DNA of 64,000 bases from JAWLDA01 sp041686855 (lineage in GTDB: Bacteria; Bacillota; Limnochordia; DTU080; RSA5): the NCBI GenBank assembly GCA_041686855.1, contig JAWLDA010000011.1, positions 62,001 through 126,000 on the forward strand, read 5' to 3'. A program made the translations under genes and the position numbers. The stretch's first letter is position 1; each line of letters opens with the position of its first letter. Below the pieces are notes generated by a model. The model made no database searches, was not told the origin of the DNA, and saw nothing but the letters and a program-made list of their open reading frames with translations. This document shows positions 9,871 to 16,436 of the stretch, one piece after another.

Positions 9871-11316
9871 ATGAAACTGACAGAAGTTACACGTGATACT
9901 ACACTTCGATTTGATGCGAAAGCCGTTGCGCTAACTTGGCTTCGCCAGAAACTCTCAAATAGAGCTGTTCCGTTGGAAGCAATTGCTGACGCTCGAGATT
10001 TAGTTCGATCACAGAAACCAGACGAAGCGTTCTTCTACCACGAAATCTCTTCCGTCGATCGCTTTGGTGTGGGAGAGCCTTACTGGATCGACGAAGACTA
10101 TATTGAGGAAGGGTCCGAAGAAGAACGCATCCTATCCAAGGTCGAAAATGGCGACATCGGGAAACCAACCCCCGAGTCAATTCTCGTCCCCAAGGTACGT
10201 CCTTATTTAGGAAAATTCGTATTGGTTGATAGCGACAATGTCTATTATACTCGAGCATTCCTTGAAGTTCGTCCGAAGGGAATCAGTCCACAGTTGCTAT
10301 ATTCCGTACTAAAACATCCCGTGGTCCTTGAGCAAATCTATCGAGCTTGTACTATTGGAAAAGGTTATCCAACCCTGTCCTCCTTCAATCTAACAAGGCT
10401 TGTACTTGTACCAGTTACGCTCCTATCTCCTCCTCGCGAACTCATTCGTAGTGCGGAAGAGGGAATATCGTCAATGGTCGACTTACTTGCCAAAAGGCGA
10501 TCGGAGCGCGACATTATTAATTCCGCAATCGAACAAGCACTTGGTATAGAAAGCGACAGCGTTGCCTGGACAACATCGGAGAGATTCTCGCTTACGAGGT
10601 CGGAACTTCACAGATCAGTAGACGTTCGCTTCGCAGCCCATTTTGTCCGTCCAGCGACCCAACGATTGGTCGATAAACTGAGCAAGTTGCAAACATCAAA
10701 GATTATTCAGCTATGTAGAGCACCAATATCACTCGGTACGTCGCCAGAACCCTTTGTTGAAGATAGCGAGTACTTTTACTTGGGATCAAGGGCGATGACG
10801 GCTGAACGACTAGATCCCGATAAGCTTGATTTTATATCGGAGGAATTCTATCGAAACAATTGCGGAATGTATGATGTTGAGTTCGGTGACGTGTTTCTTC
10901 GTCGTTCTGGTGCAAGTTTGGGCAAAGTCTTATATTTCGACGCTGAAACGCCATGTATTTACAGTGACTTCATGATGCGCATTAGGTTTCACGATCCGCT
11001 AGTAGCAAAGTACGCGGCTTATTGGATGAGGTCTACGTTTTTTCAGCATTTGCTTCACGGTATTAAGGTCGTAGGTAAAGGGCTACAGAATGTCTACCCC
11101 TATCAAGTTGCAATGCTACCAATACCTCGACCAGATCGTTATGCTTTTCGTGAAATAGTCGACGCAATAGACAAGAACATTGCTGAAAACGACCGGCTGA
11201 AATCCGGGGCGAACGAGCGGCTCTCAGAGGTACACAAACTATTGTCTGACTCTACAGAGTTGAGTTTCCTCGTTGAGGAATTACCCAAACTACAGTTAAT
11301 CGCTTCTGGCTCCTAG
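9871..11316 (+). CDS. Restriction-modification specificity (S) subunit
   Basis: A 481-residue protein with two target-recognition half-modules. Each ends in the characteristic S-subunit pattern: first LYSVLKHPVV...KGYPTLSSFNLTRLVL then WMRSTFFQHL...VGKGLQNVYPYQVAMLPIP. Helical spacers follow each half. Such subunits choose a bipartite DNA site for the linked nuclease-methylase. The gene starts 6 bp after the fused nuclease-methylase gene. Its final 21 bp overlap the convergent HEAT-repeat gene. Confidence 0.85.
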   Translation: MKLTEVTRDTTLRFDAKAVALTWLRQKLSNRAVPLEAIADARDLVRSQKPDEAFFYHEISSVDRFGVGEPYWIDEDYIEEGSEEERILSKVENGDIGKPTPESILVPKVRPYLGKFVLVDSDNVYYTRAFLEVRPKGISPQLLYSVLKHPVVLEQIYRACTIGKGYPTLSSFNLTRLVLVPVTLLSPPRELIRSAEEGISSMVDLLAKRRSERDIINSAIEQALGIESDSVAWTTSERFSLTRSELHRSVDVRFAAHFVRPATQRLVDKLSKLQTSKIIQLCRAPISLGTSPEPFVEDSEYFYLGSRAMTAERLDPDKLDFISEEFYRNNCGMYDVEFGDVFLRRSGASLGKVLYFDAETPCIYSDFMMRIRFHDPLVAKYAAYWMRSTFFQHLLHGIKVVGKGLQNVYPYQVAMLPIPRPDRYAFREIVDAIDKNIAENDRLKSGANERLSEVHKLLSDSTELSFLVEELPKLQLIASGS

Positions 11317-11658
11317 CTTGCCTAGGGCAGCAGCGGCTTCTTGACGAACAGCCAAAGCTGGATCGTTCTGGAGTTTTTCTAGATATGGAACTGCCTCCTG
11401 AACCCCTAACTCTCCGAGGCCATATGCGGCTGCTGCCCTGAAGTGTCGGTACTTATCATTTAGTTGATTCGTCAATATATCGAAGGCCCGGGGATGCTTG
11501 CTTCGCCCCAAAAGTTTGAGGGCTAACTCACGGACCACTTGATTCTTAGTTCCAATAACATCTATCAGTATCTCAGCAGTGCTGTGGTCCACGGGCTTAT
11601 TTATCTCAAGAAGTGACCGGAGTTTCCGAGAAAACTCTACTGCTGACTGCGAGGACAT
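11296..11658 (-). CDS. HEAT-repeat protein
   Basis: A 120-residue all-helical protein with about three HEAT repeats; typical units are FDILTNQLNDKYRHFRAAAA and VPYLEKLQNDPALAVRQEAA, with 'A-A-x-A-L-G-x-L/E-G' turns. HEAT repeats are protein-protein interaction scaffolds. It is convergent with and overlaps the S-subunit gene, so it could be an accessory or regulator of the R-M system; this is inference from position only. Confidence 0.75.
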   Translation of the reverse strand: MSSQSAVEFSRKLRSLLEINKPVDHSTAEILIDVIGTKNQVVRELALKLLGRSKHPRAFDILTNQLNDKYRHFRAAAAYGLGELGVQEAVPYLEKLQNDPALAVRQEAAAALGKLGARSD

Positions 11659-11853
11659 GTTCCCATTTCCCCTTTAACGCAACTCCCGACTGGCTATTGT
11701 TCGCACTGCTGTTCCGATCACCCATGCGAATGCTCTCCAGCCTATTTTTCGCTCGCTCGCACAGTGCTCCCTTATTCGACCACCTGTATAAATCCTGCAC
11801 GGCGAACTTCGACCTCCTTCGGCATCCCCGCATCTTCTTCACGAGTGTCACGT

Positions 11854-12081
11854 TCAACTCGCCGTCGGATTAATCACAGACAGGTTAGGTCTCGGATTCG
11901 ATGAGGACCTAGATTTAGACGGAGTTGATTGAGGGGGGCGCAAGCGGTTGGAAGCCTTGGCTTCAGGATAGCGGCTTAATCCCCCTTCTTCTCTTCTCGT
12001 CGCTTCACTGGGGAAGGCATAGGCGCGTACAGGAATACTGACTAGCCCAAACGTGAGGTAGCCCTTCCACATAGGACGCAT
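11854..12081 (-). pseudogene. ku: Truncated ku gene (5' fragment of a bacterial Ku-type end-joining protein)
   Basis: From ATG 12081 (preceded by GTGAGGGGG) the first 21 residues, MRPMWKGYLTFGLVSIPVRA, match the universal start of bacterial Ku (M-R-x-x-W-x-G-x-x-x-F-G-L-V-x-I-P-V). After about residue 26 the frame becomes low-complexity and unlike Ku, and ends at 11854 after 75 residues. A full bacterial Ku is about 250-300 residues, so the core ring is missing. No ligase D gene is nearby. The adjacent 11659-11853 stretch has no convincing gene. I read this as a relic of a deleted phage-borne ku. Confidence 0.65.
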
Positions 12082-12121
12082 GATGTACCCCCTCACCCTT
12101 CATTTTAGGTGAGGCGAGAAG

Positions 12122-12508
12122 CTAGGAGGGGCGGGGATCGTTGGGGATATCGGCAGTTGGTTCCGGCGCAGGGACTTGCTGAGGGAAGTCTTCTTTCGCT
12201 TGAGCGAGAACCGCTTCGAGGTACCGAACAGCTCGGTCGGGCTCGATTCCCACTTTGAGTGCGAGCTGTCCGAGTCTTGGGCCAGGGGCACTGTCGGTCT
12301 CGCCAATCAGGTGACCGATAGTACAGTCAAGTCGTCGGGCGATCAGCACCAACGACCAAATCGCCGGCGACGCTTGTCCCTTCTCGATCTGGCTGATGAA
12401 GCTCTTCGTGAAGTCAGTCCCGGCAAGTTCGGCCTGGGTCATTTTGAGTAATTTGCGGCGCTCCCGGATGCGAGCACCGAGTTGGAGGGCAAAGGCGTGT
12501 TTGTTCAC
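12122..12508 (-). CDS. XRE-family helix-turn-helix regulator
   Basis: About 128 residues from GTG 12508. The N-terminal XRE/Cro-C1 domain is clear: LGARIRERRKLLKMTQAELA...TKSFISQIEKGQASPAIWSLV. The C-terminal half is helical, ending in a Pro/Asp-rich tail. The frame remains open upstream, but residues before VNKHAF look non-coding. It is divergent from the Panacea-PemK operon, whose promoter and a CGAAC-N4-GTTCG palindrome lie in between, so it most likely represses that operon and itself. Confidence 0.8.
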   Translation of the reverse strand: MNKHAFALQLGARIRERRKLLKMTQAELAGTDFTKSFISQIEKGQASPAIWSLVLIARRLDCTIGHLIGETDSAPGPRLGQLALKVGIEPDRAVRYLEAVLAQAKEDFPQQVPAPEPTADIPNDPRPS

Positions 12509-12548
12509 GGGAGTACTTTCGATTGCGAGACATGCGTTCCTCTTTAAA

Positions 12549-12598
12549 CGAACTAACGTTCGCAAAACGTTGCACCTAATTAAAAGGTATGTTAGTAT
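12549..12598 (+). promoter_or_regulatory. Promoter and candidate operator of the Panacea-PemK operon
   Basis: A -35 box TTGCAC (12570-12575), a 17-nt spacer and a -10 box TAGTAT (12593-12598) form a good sigma-A promoter. Immediately upstream lies an inverted repeat CGAAC-N4-GTTCG (12549-12562), positioned to bind the divergent XRE protein. Confidence 0.65.
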
Positions 12599-12665
12599 AC
12601 GCCGAGAATTAGGTTCTGTAACCAATGGGAACGGGTTCGACGCACATTTAGGAGGACCCATAATC

Positions 12666-13271
12666 ATGAACGAAAGACTTCGGCAGTTATTGGTAGCAAT
12701 ATTGGGTCGGTGCGGAAGTCTGTCGAGGACCAACTTAATGAAGCTGGTATACCTGATTGACTGGGAGTACGCCAAGAGGAATGGGCGGACGTATACCGGA
12801 TTAGAGTATACCTTCTATCACTACGGCCCTTTTGCAGCTGAAGTTACTCAGATTGCATCGTCCGCCGAATTGGGCTTTCATGTCGTGCCGTATTTGTCAT
12901 ACGGGGGGAATATGGGATATAGCCATTCCCTGCTTGATCCAAATTTGGACGACGTGGTTGGGTTACCATCCGAAGTTTGGTATACCGTCGATAAGGTATT
13001 TAGTCAAGTTGATCACCGAAACCTGGAGGAACTCCTTGAGTATGTATATAGCACGGAGCCAATGCAAAGCGCTAATCGTGGCGAGGTGCTAAATATGACC
13101 AAGGGAATAGAAAACGACATTCGACGCCGACGGCTGGTCAGGCAAGCCCGTGTTAACGAAAGAAGAACTCGATCTGCGACGACGCTTCATCCCGATGACG
13201 CCAGAGAACTTGATGACGAAACCCGCGCAGTAATCTATGCTCAACCACTCTTTGACGATGCAGAGGAATGA
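12666..13271 (+). CDS. Panacea-domain (DUF4065/SocA-like) antitoxin
   Basis: 201 residues. The N-terminal 120 residues match the Panacea/SocA-like domain: NLMKLVYLIDWEYAKRNGR, then GLEYTFYHYGPFAAEV. This domain is a widespread antitoxin module that neutralises many unrelated toxins. The C-terminal tail is basic then acidic and probably mediates partner binding. The start ATG 12666 has a perfect AGGAGG 10 nt upstream; the longer upstream frame overlaps the promoter and is rejected. The PemK-like gene starts 6 bp after the stop, the standard antitoxin-then-toxin order. Confidence 0.82.
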   Translation: MNERLRQLLVAILGRCGSLSRTNLMKLVYLIDWEYAKRNGRTYTGLEYTFYHYGPFAAEVTQIASSAELGFHVVPYLSYGGNMGYSHSLLDPNLDDVVGLPSEVWYTVDKVFSQVDHRNLEELLEYVYSTEPMQSANRGEVLNMTKGIENDIRRRRLVRQARVNERRTRSATTLHPDDARELDDETRAVIYAQPLFDDAEE

Positions 13272-13276
13272 GATGA

Positions 13277-13651
13277 ATGGCGCAGCCTGAATCGCCGCCA
13301 GTCTTAGTACGCGGCGATGTGTACTGGGTGGCATTCCCTTACGTCTTCGATCGCGGTCGAAGGCCGCCGATACGTAAACTTGCGCTAGTGCTCCAAGAAG
13401 GGCCGCTTTTCGAGCCGCGGCAGCAAACGTCTGTGGTTATATTAACCACCTCACATCCACGTCGTCCCTACCCGTATTACACATTCGTTCCAGCTAGTGT
13501 TACGGGAATGGAGGATTCCTGGATCGACTGTTCGTCAATTTACACCGTTGAACGGTCGGTAATAAATAGGGGCTCCCTTGCATTTCGAATACCTAATCAT
13601 ATCATGGAAGACGTAAACGATGCACTTTACGCTGGTCTGTGTATACCGTAA
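13277..13651 (+). CDS. PemK/MazF-like toxin
   Basis: 124 residues with the strand order of the PemK/MazF barrel: RGDVYWVAFP near residue 12, RKLALVLQEG, then TSVVILTTS, and a late WIDCSSIYTVERSVI segment equivalent to the 'Q-x-x-x-V-D' strand. Family members are usually ribosome-independent mRNA endonucleases. It is somewhat divergent (the usual KTRPVVVV block is RPPIRKLALVL), so RNase activity is inferred. It follows the Panacea gene by 6 bp and is followed by a strong terminator at 13720. Confidence 0.75.
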   Translation: MAQPESPPVLVRGDVYWVAFPYVFDRGRRPPIRKLALVLQEGPLFEPRQQTSVVILTTSHPRRPYPYYTFVPASVTGMEDSWIDCSSIYTVERSVINRGSLAFRIPNHIMEDVNDALYAGLCIP

Positions 13652-13719
13652 AGCCTCGTGATGATCACAGGGGCCATAGGGCGTCAACATCTCCAGCCGC
13701 ACATGGTACATACGTCCAA

Positions 13720-13746
13720 AGGCCCCGGCAACCCACCGGGGCTTTT
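13720..13746 (+). terminator. Rho-independent terminator after the toxin-antitoxin operon
   Basis: A GC-rich stem AGGCCCCGG / CCGGGGCTT with a CAACCCA loop, followed by TTTTT. It lies about 70 bp after the toxin stop. Confidence 0.9.
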
Positions 13747-13988
13747 TCACACCTACAACTCCCGCCACACCTGAACATACGTCCATGGCCCCCGTAATCA
13801 AGCGGAAGGCCGACTCGCCAGCGATGTCCATACGCACCGCTGAGAGACTTCTTCTAAACTGAAGTTCCCTTCCACCTCTTCACTCAGGTGAATAATCCCT
13901 ACGAATATGGACATAAAAATACTGCCCCCGGCGCATACCTGCCCTCAGTTTTGGAAACAATTAACACTACTAGAGGGAGGTTGGCCCA

Positions 13989-14057
13989 ATGCGAAACGTC
14001 ACCGAATTCATCTTCGGAATAATTCTCCTAGTGGTCGTATTTCGGCTGCTTCTCTAG
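13989..14057 (+). CDS. 22-residue single-span hydrophobic peptide
   Basis: ATG 13989 follows GGGAGG at 13975-13980 with ideal spacing. The peptide is MRNVTEFIFG followed by a run of Ile, Leu and Val with one Arg, ending in LLL: a polar start and one membrane span. Tiny hydrophobic peptides with strong ribosome binding sites can be type I toxins or membrane regulators, but no antisense RNA can be demonstrated from sequence. The surrounding 13747-14528 stretch has no other credible gene. Confidence 0.45.
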   Translation: MRNVTEFIFGIILLVVVFRLLL

Positions 14058-14222
14058 TCGTCATGCGTTAGCCCCGGCACAAACGCGTTACAGATTCCCA
14101 TCGTTTGGATCAGCCTTCGTAATCTGCGGCCAGCATGGAGTACTGTCCGCGGGTTACCACTGTCACTATGTAACCATATGTAACCATTTATTGTTCGGCG
14201 CTGACCAAGCAACCACACCGAA

Positions 14223-14273
14223 CCGTAAGACCAAAAGGCCGCCCGGGGGTCGGACGGCCTTTTGGTCTTACGG
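14223..14273. terminator. 19-bp perfect inverted repeat, probable bidirectional terminator
   Basis: The arms 14223-14241 and 14255-14273 are perfectly complementary (19 bp), with a 13-nt GC-rich loop. The arms carry AAAA/TTTT within the stem. It separates the TA/peptide region from the riboswitch leader. A protein-binding site is an alternative. Confidence 0.65.
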
Positions 14274-14501
14274 GGAGTGTTATTTGCCCGAAGTGAGCGT
14301 CCGGGGGTGTGAGGCTGTCCGCTCACTCCGATCCTTCGGTGACATGATAGCCCGAATGGGCGCATCTGTAAATAGATGCCTGTTATCTTTTTCCAAGAAA
14401 TTGCTAGCCGGAAGCCATCTAATTAAGTGACACTTTCGAAATCGCCCGATATCCGGTGTGGTTTTTCCTCGAAACGCCAAGGATTATGTCAGATTTTGCC
14501 G

Positions 14502-14507
14502 TATAAT
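14502..14507 (+). promoter_or_regulatory. Consensus -10 box for the riboswitch transcript
   Basis: TATAAT about 22 nt before the aptamer's P1 stem. No convincing -35 hexamer is seen at the expected distance, so the promoter may depend on an activator. Confidence 0.5.
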
Positions 14508-14528
14508 GAGCAGCAAGGGTTAATCAAG

Positions 14529-14633
14529 GAGACTTTCCGATAATGGCACACCTGTCGAAAGGCAGGGTCGCAAAGCTACGGGTCTACAGCCATCAATGAT
14601 GGCCACGATCGCCGAGCCGCCGAAGTTGGTCTC
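14529..14633 (+). ncRNA. Cyclic-di-GMP-I (GEMM-I) riboswitch
   Basis: The conserved GEMM-I core is present: GGCACACC, a hairpin capped by a GAAA tetraloop (14557-14560), the signature CGCAAAGC (14569-14576) followed by TACGGGTCTA, a 6-bp stem GCCATC/GATGGC (14589-14603), and the 3' element GCCGAGCCGCC. An outer stem GAGAC (14529-14533) / GTCTC (14629-14633) closes the structure. It is directly followed by TTTTTGTTTT, so the closing stem itself could behave as a terminator when ligand stabilises it. The class binds cyclic di-GMP and controls motility/lifestyle genes, and such switches are known in some Clostridium phages. Whether this is an on- or off-switch is not certain. Confidence 0.85.
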
Positions 14634-14661
14634 TTTTTGTTTTGTCCGGGGGGCCAATCAA

Positions 14662-14865
14662 TTGTTCGACAAGTGTGCGGTGGAGCGCGTCCTAACGGAC
14701 TACCTGAAGCGGCAGCCAACGAGACTGGAGCTAGATTTCGCAATTCGAGAACTCGAAATCCTCGCCTACGACACACTCAGGGGTTACCGAGACTACCTGG
14801 AAAGGGAACACCACAGCCGGTTCGGATGTGTTCGACGCAAAGCGCGGCTTCGACTCTTTACTTAA
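14662..14865 (+). CDS. Small unknown protein controlled by the c-di-GMP riboswitch
   Basis: About 67 residues starting at TTG 14662, which has GGGGGG 8-9 nt upstream and lies just after the riboswitch U-tract. The central part (VLTDYLKRQPTRLELDFAI, RELEILAYDTLRGYRDYLER) is clearly amphipathic-helical and looks like real protein; the last 15 residues are Arg-rich and do not. In the next frame, from GTG 14828, an equally protein-like stretch follows (RGFDSLLKILADYRFHPSY), so the gene may have been split by a frameshift. I do not recognise the family. Confidence 0.45.
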   Translation: MFDKCAVERVLTDYLKRQPTRLELDFAIRELEILAYDTLRGYRDYLEREHHSRFGCVRRKARLRLFT

Positions 14866-14945
14866 GATACTGGCTGATTACCGTTTTCACCCTTCCTATC
14901 GCGACGTAATATCTGAACTCCACTTGCCTACGCGCAGCTGTCGCT

Positions 14946-15266
14946 TTACCATTTCCACTCCGCCCGAACCCGCCACCCCTCCTCACCCTGCACTACCTCG
15001 ACGGGCCGTGGCTTCGGCCCCACCTCACGCTCAGGCAGGGCCTCGACCGCTCGTTCAGCGAGCTCACGCTTCGATGGTACATTTCGCTCGGCGTGCATGA
15101 GTTCCCGGCTAGTCGTATACCACCACTTCCCGGACTCGGGATCACGATACCAACGTTTTTCCTCGGGCGCTACGCCGAGGCTGTAGAGGCCGCGTTCGAC
15201 AAAGCGCCAGAAGTCCTCTCGGAGTTCTGCGACTCCCCGAAAGGGCCGTAGGCGTTCGCCGCCCAA
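14946..15266 (-). CDS. Phage lysis-region protein, unknown (possibly the C-terminal part of the holin-like gene)
   Basis: Up to 106 residues from TTG 15266, rich in Trp, Arg and Glu (KRWYRDPESGKWWYTT). Codons from residue 14 on look coding: AELREDFWRFVERGLYSLG. It overlaps the preceding holin-like frame by 97 bp in another frame, and the overlapped end of that gene looks non-natural. The two may be one gene joined by a frameshift at a CCCTTTCGGGG tract. No homologous family is recognised. Confidence 0.5.
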   Translation of the reverse strand: MGGERLRPFRGVAELREDFWRFVERGLYSLGVAPEEKRWYRDPESGKWWYTTSRELMHAERNVPSKRELAERAVEALPEREVGPKPRPVEVVQGEEGWRVRAEWKW

Positions 15267-15478
15267 ACGATCACGTCAACGAGCCAGCCAATGAACGTAC
15301 GGCGGAGAAACAAGTCCGATGCCCACTTGGGTAGGGTGGTTAGGTGCTCCTTACCCTTCTCGAAGAACAAGTCGATGACTTCACGCCGCTTCTGCTCGCC
15401 CTCGCCGGAGCGCTCAACGATGTTGACCAGGGCGACGAGGATTGCGATGACTTCAATCACCGCTTGGAAGACTTTCAT
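15170..15478 (-). CDS. Holin-like membrane protein
   Basis: 102 residues with an N-terminal hydrophobic helix (VFQAVIEVIAILVALVNIV), an amphipathic linker and a second hydrophobic segment (FIGWLVDVIVWAANAYG). Two spans next to a transglycosylase gene fit a holin. The last 20 residues are Ser/Ala-rich and overlap the next gene in another frame. It starts 16 bp after the transglycosylase stop, with AGGAGAATCACC just upstream. Confidence 0.5.
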   Translation of the reverse strand: MKVFQAVIEVIAILVALVNIVERSGEGEQKRREVIDLFFEKGKEHLTTLPKWASDLFLRRTFIGWLVDVIVWAANAYGPFGESQNSERTSGALSNAASTASA

Positions 15479-15493
15479 GGTGATTCTCCTTTC

Positions 15494-16051
15494 TCATACC
15501 GCGATACTATTCGTGTCGGGCATAACCCGCTTGATATATCCGATCGTTTCGTTTGCGTTGGTCCCCGTTACCAAGGGCAGGAACCGACTCGCGAAGTCCC
15601 AGGTCTGCCACGGTCCCGGCCTGCTTCCGGCGTCTTGCCACTTTTTGAAGCTGCCAGGAAGATCGCAAGCCTCCCGCGCGTGGCCGAGTGCCCGGTTGAT
15701 GTTGCCCCGTCCGGCATTGTACGCCGCAAGCGCAAATCGCCACCGCTCTGCCTCATCGGGGATCTCTGCGAATCGGTCATAAAGCCATCTATCATACAAG
15801 CAGCATCCCTCGATGGCGTGCTCTGGGTTCCACACGTCTCGTTGTGACGGATCGACTCCCAGGAGTTCGGTCCATACCCAGTCCCATGTGTCGGCCTTAA
15901 ATTGAGCAAGCCCCATAGCCCCCTTTGGGGACACGGCCAGGGGATCGAATGACGATTCGGCCTCGATTTGCCGTTTGACGATGCGCCACTGGGGGCCGTA
16001 AATGTGGGCATACCATTTAATCAGACTATCGTAGCGGTCACCGCCTCTCAT
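15494..16051 (-). CDS. Lytic transglycosylase endolysin (SLT domain)
   Basis: 185 residues from ATG 16051, which follows AGGGGAGG. The Slt70-like fold is shown by IEAESSFDPLAVS (catalytic Glu32), KGAMGLAQF, and the late AAYNAGRGNI motif. It cleaves peptidoglycan between MurNAc and GlcNAc to release phage or during entry. Its ATG overlaps the stop of the upstream small membrane protein (ATGA), so they are translationally coupled. No signal peptide is present, consistent with holin-dependent export. Confidence 0.88.
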   Translation of the reverse strand: MRGGDRYDSLIKWYAHIYGPQWRIVKRQIEAESSFDPLAVSPKGAMGLAQFKADTWDWVWTELLGVDPSQRDVWNPEHAIEGCCLYDRWLYDRFAEIPDEAERWRFALAAYNAGRGNINRALGHAREACDLPGSFKKWQDAGSRPGPWQTWDFASRFLPLVTGTNANETIGYIKRVMPDTNSIAV

Positions 16052-16317
16052 GGTCCTCCCCTCCCGGTCAGTGAGTCCCAAAAGCGCCCTAACGCCAATC
16101 CTGCCGCTCCCGCAGATCCCACCACCCACGAACGCCAGCGCTCCAGAGCTCGGATTCGGTCACTGTGATCGTCAAGGCGCTTGGTCGTCATGCCTTCAAT
16201 GTCTTGGAGGCGCATGACCAGCCGCCCCTCCATGGCCCGGTTATCCTCGCGTAGCTCCTGCTTGACGGCGTTTAATCGTCCCTCCAGCCACTGCCGGTCT
16301 TCGTGGCTCATCCCCAC
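16048..16317 (-). CDS. Small coiled-coil, tail-anchored protein (XhlA/holin-associated type)
   Basis: 89 residues: a charged coiled coil (residues 5-65) followed by one C-terminal membrane span (SWVVGSAGAAGLALG). Haemolysin XhlA-like proteins of this layout assist phage lysis. A 4-bp ATGA overlap couples it to the transglycosylase. Start ATG 16317 or ATG 16311. Confidence 0.65.
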   Translation of the reverse strand: MGMSHEDRQWLEGRLNAVKQELREDNRAMEGRLVMRLQDIEGMTTKRLDDHSDRIRALERWRSWVVGSAGAAGLALGRFWDSLTGRGGP

Positions 16318-16355
16318 AGTCGAACACTCCCGTCGATCGGCACTCTTGAAACGAA

Positions 16356-16381
16356 GAAAGGAAGGCCTAGGCCTCCCTTTT
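16356..16381. terminator. Hairpin between the lysis genes and a plus-strand moron
   Basis: A near-palindromic AAAGG(A/G)AGGCC...TTT arrangement (plus strand AAAGGAAGGCCTAGGCCTCC then CTTTT) forms an 11-bp stem flanked by A/T runs and can act in both directions. Confidence 0.5.
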
Positions 16382-16436
16382 CAAGTGATCACGTTTTATA
16401 ATTTGTAGTAGGATTCGATTTAGAGGTGATCACCAA

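Noticed and set aside
7294..11316. Type I restriction system missing its HsdR subunit
   Set aside because: The methylase chain already carries an N-terminal PD-(D/E)XK nuclease domain, so it fits a BcgI-like fused system better than a broken type I operon.
11606..11873. Open frames on both strands between the HEAT and ku fragments
   Set aside because: Composition looks non-protein-like, no ribosome binding site, and they overlap each other.
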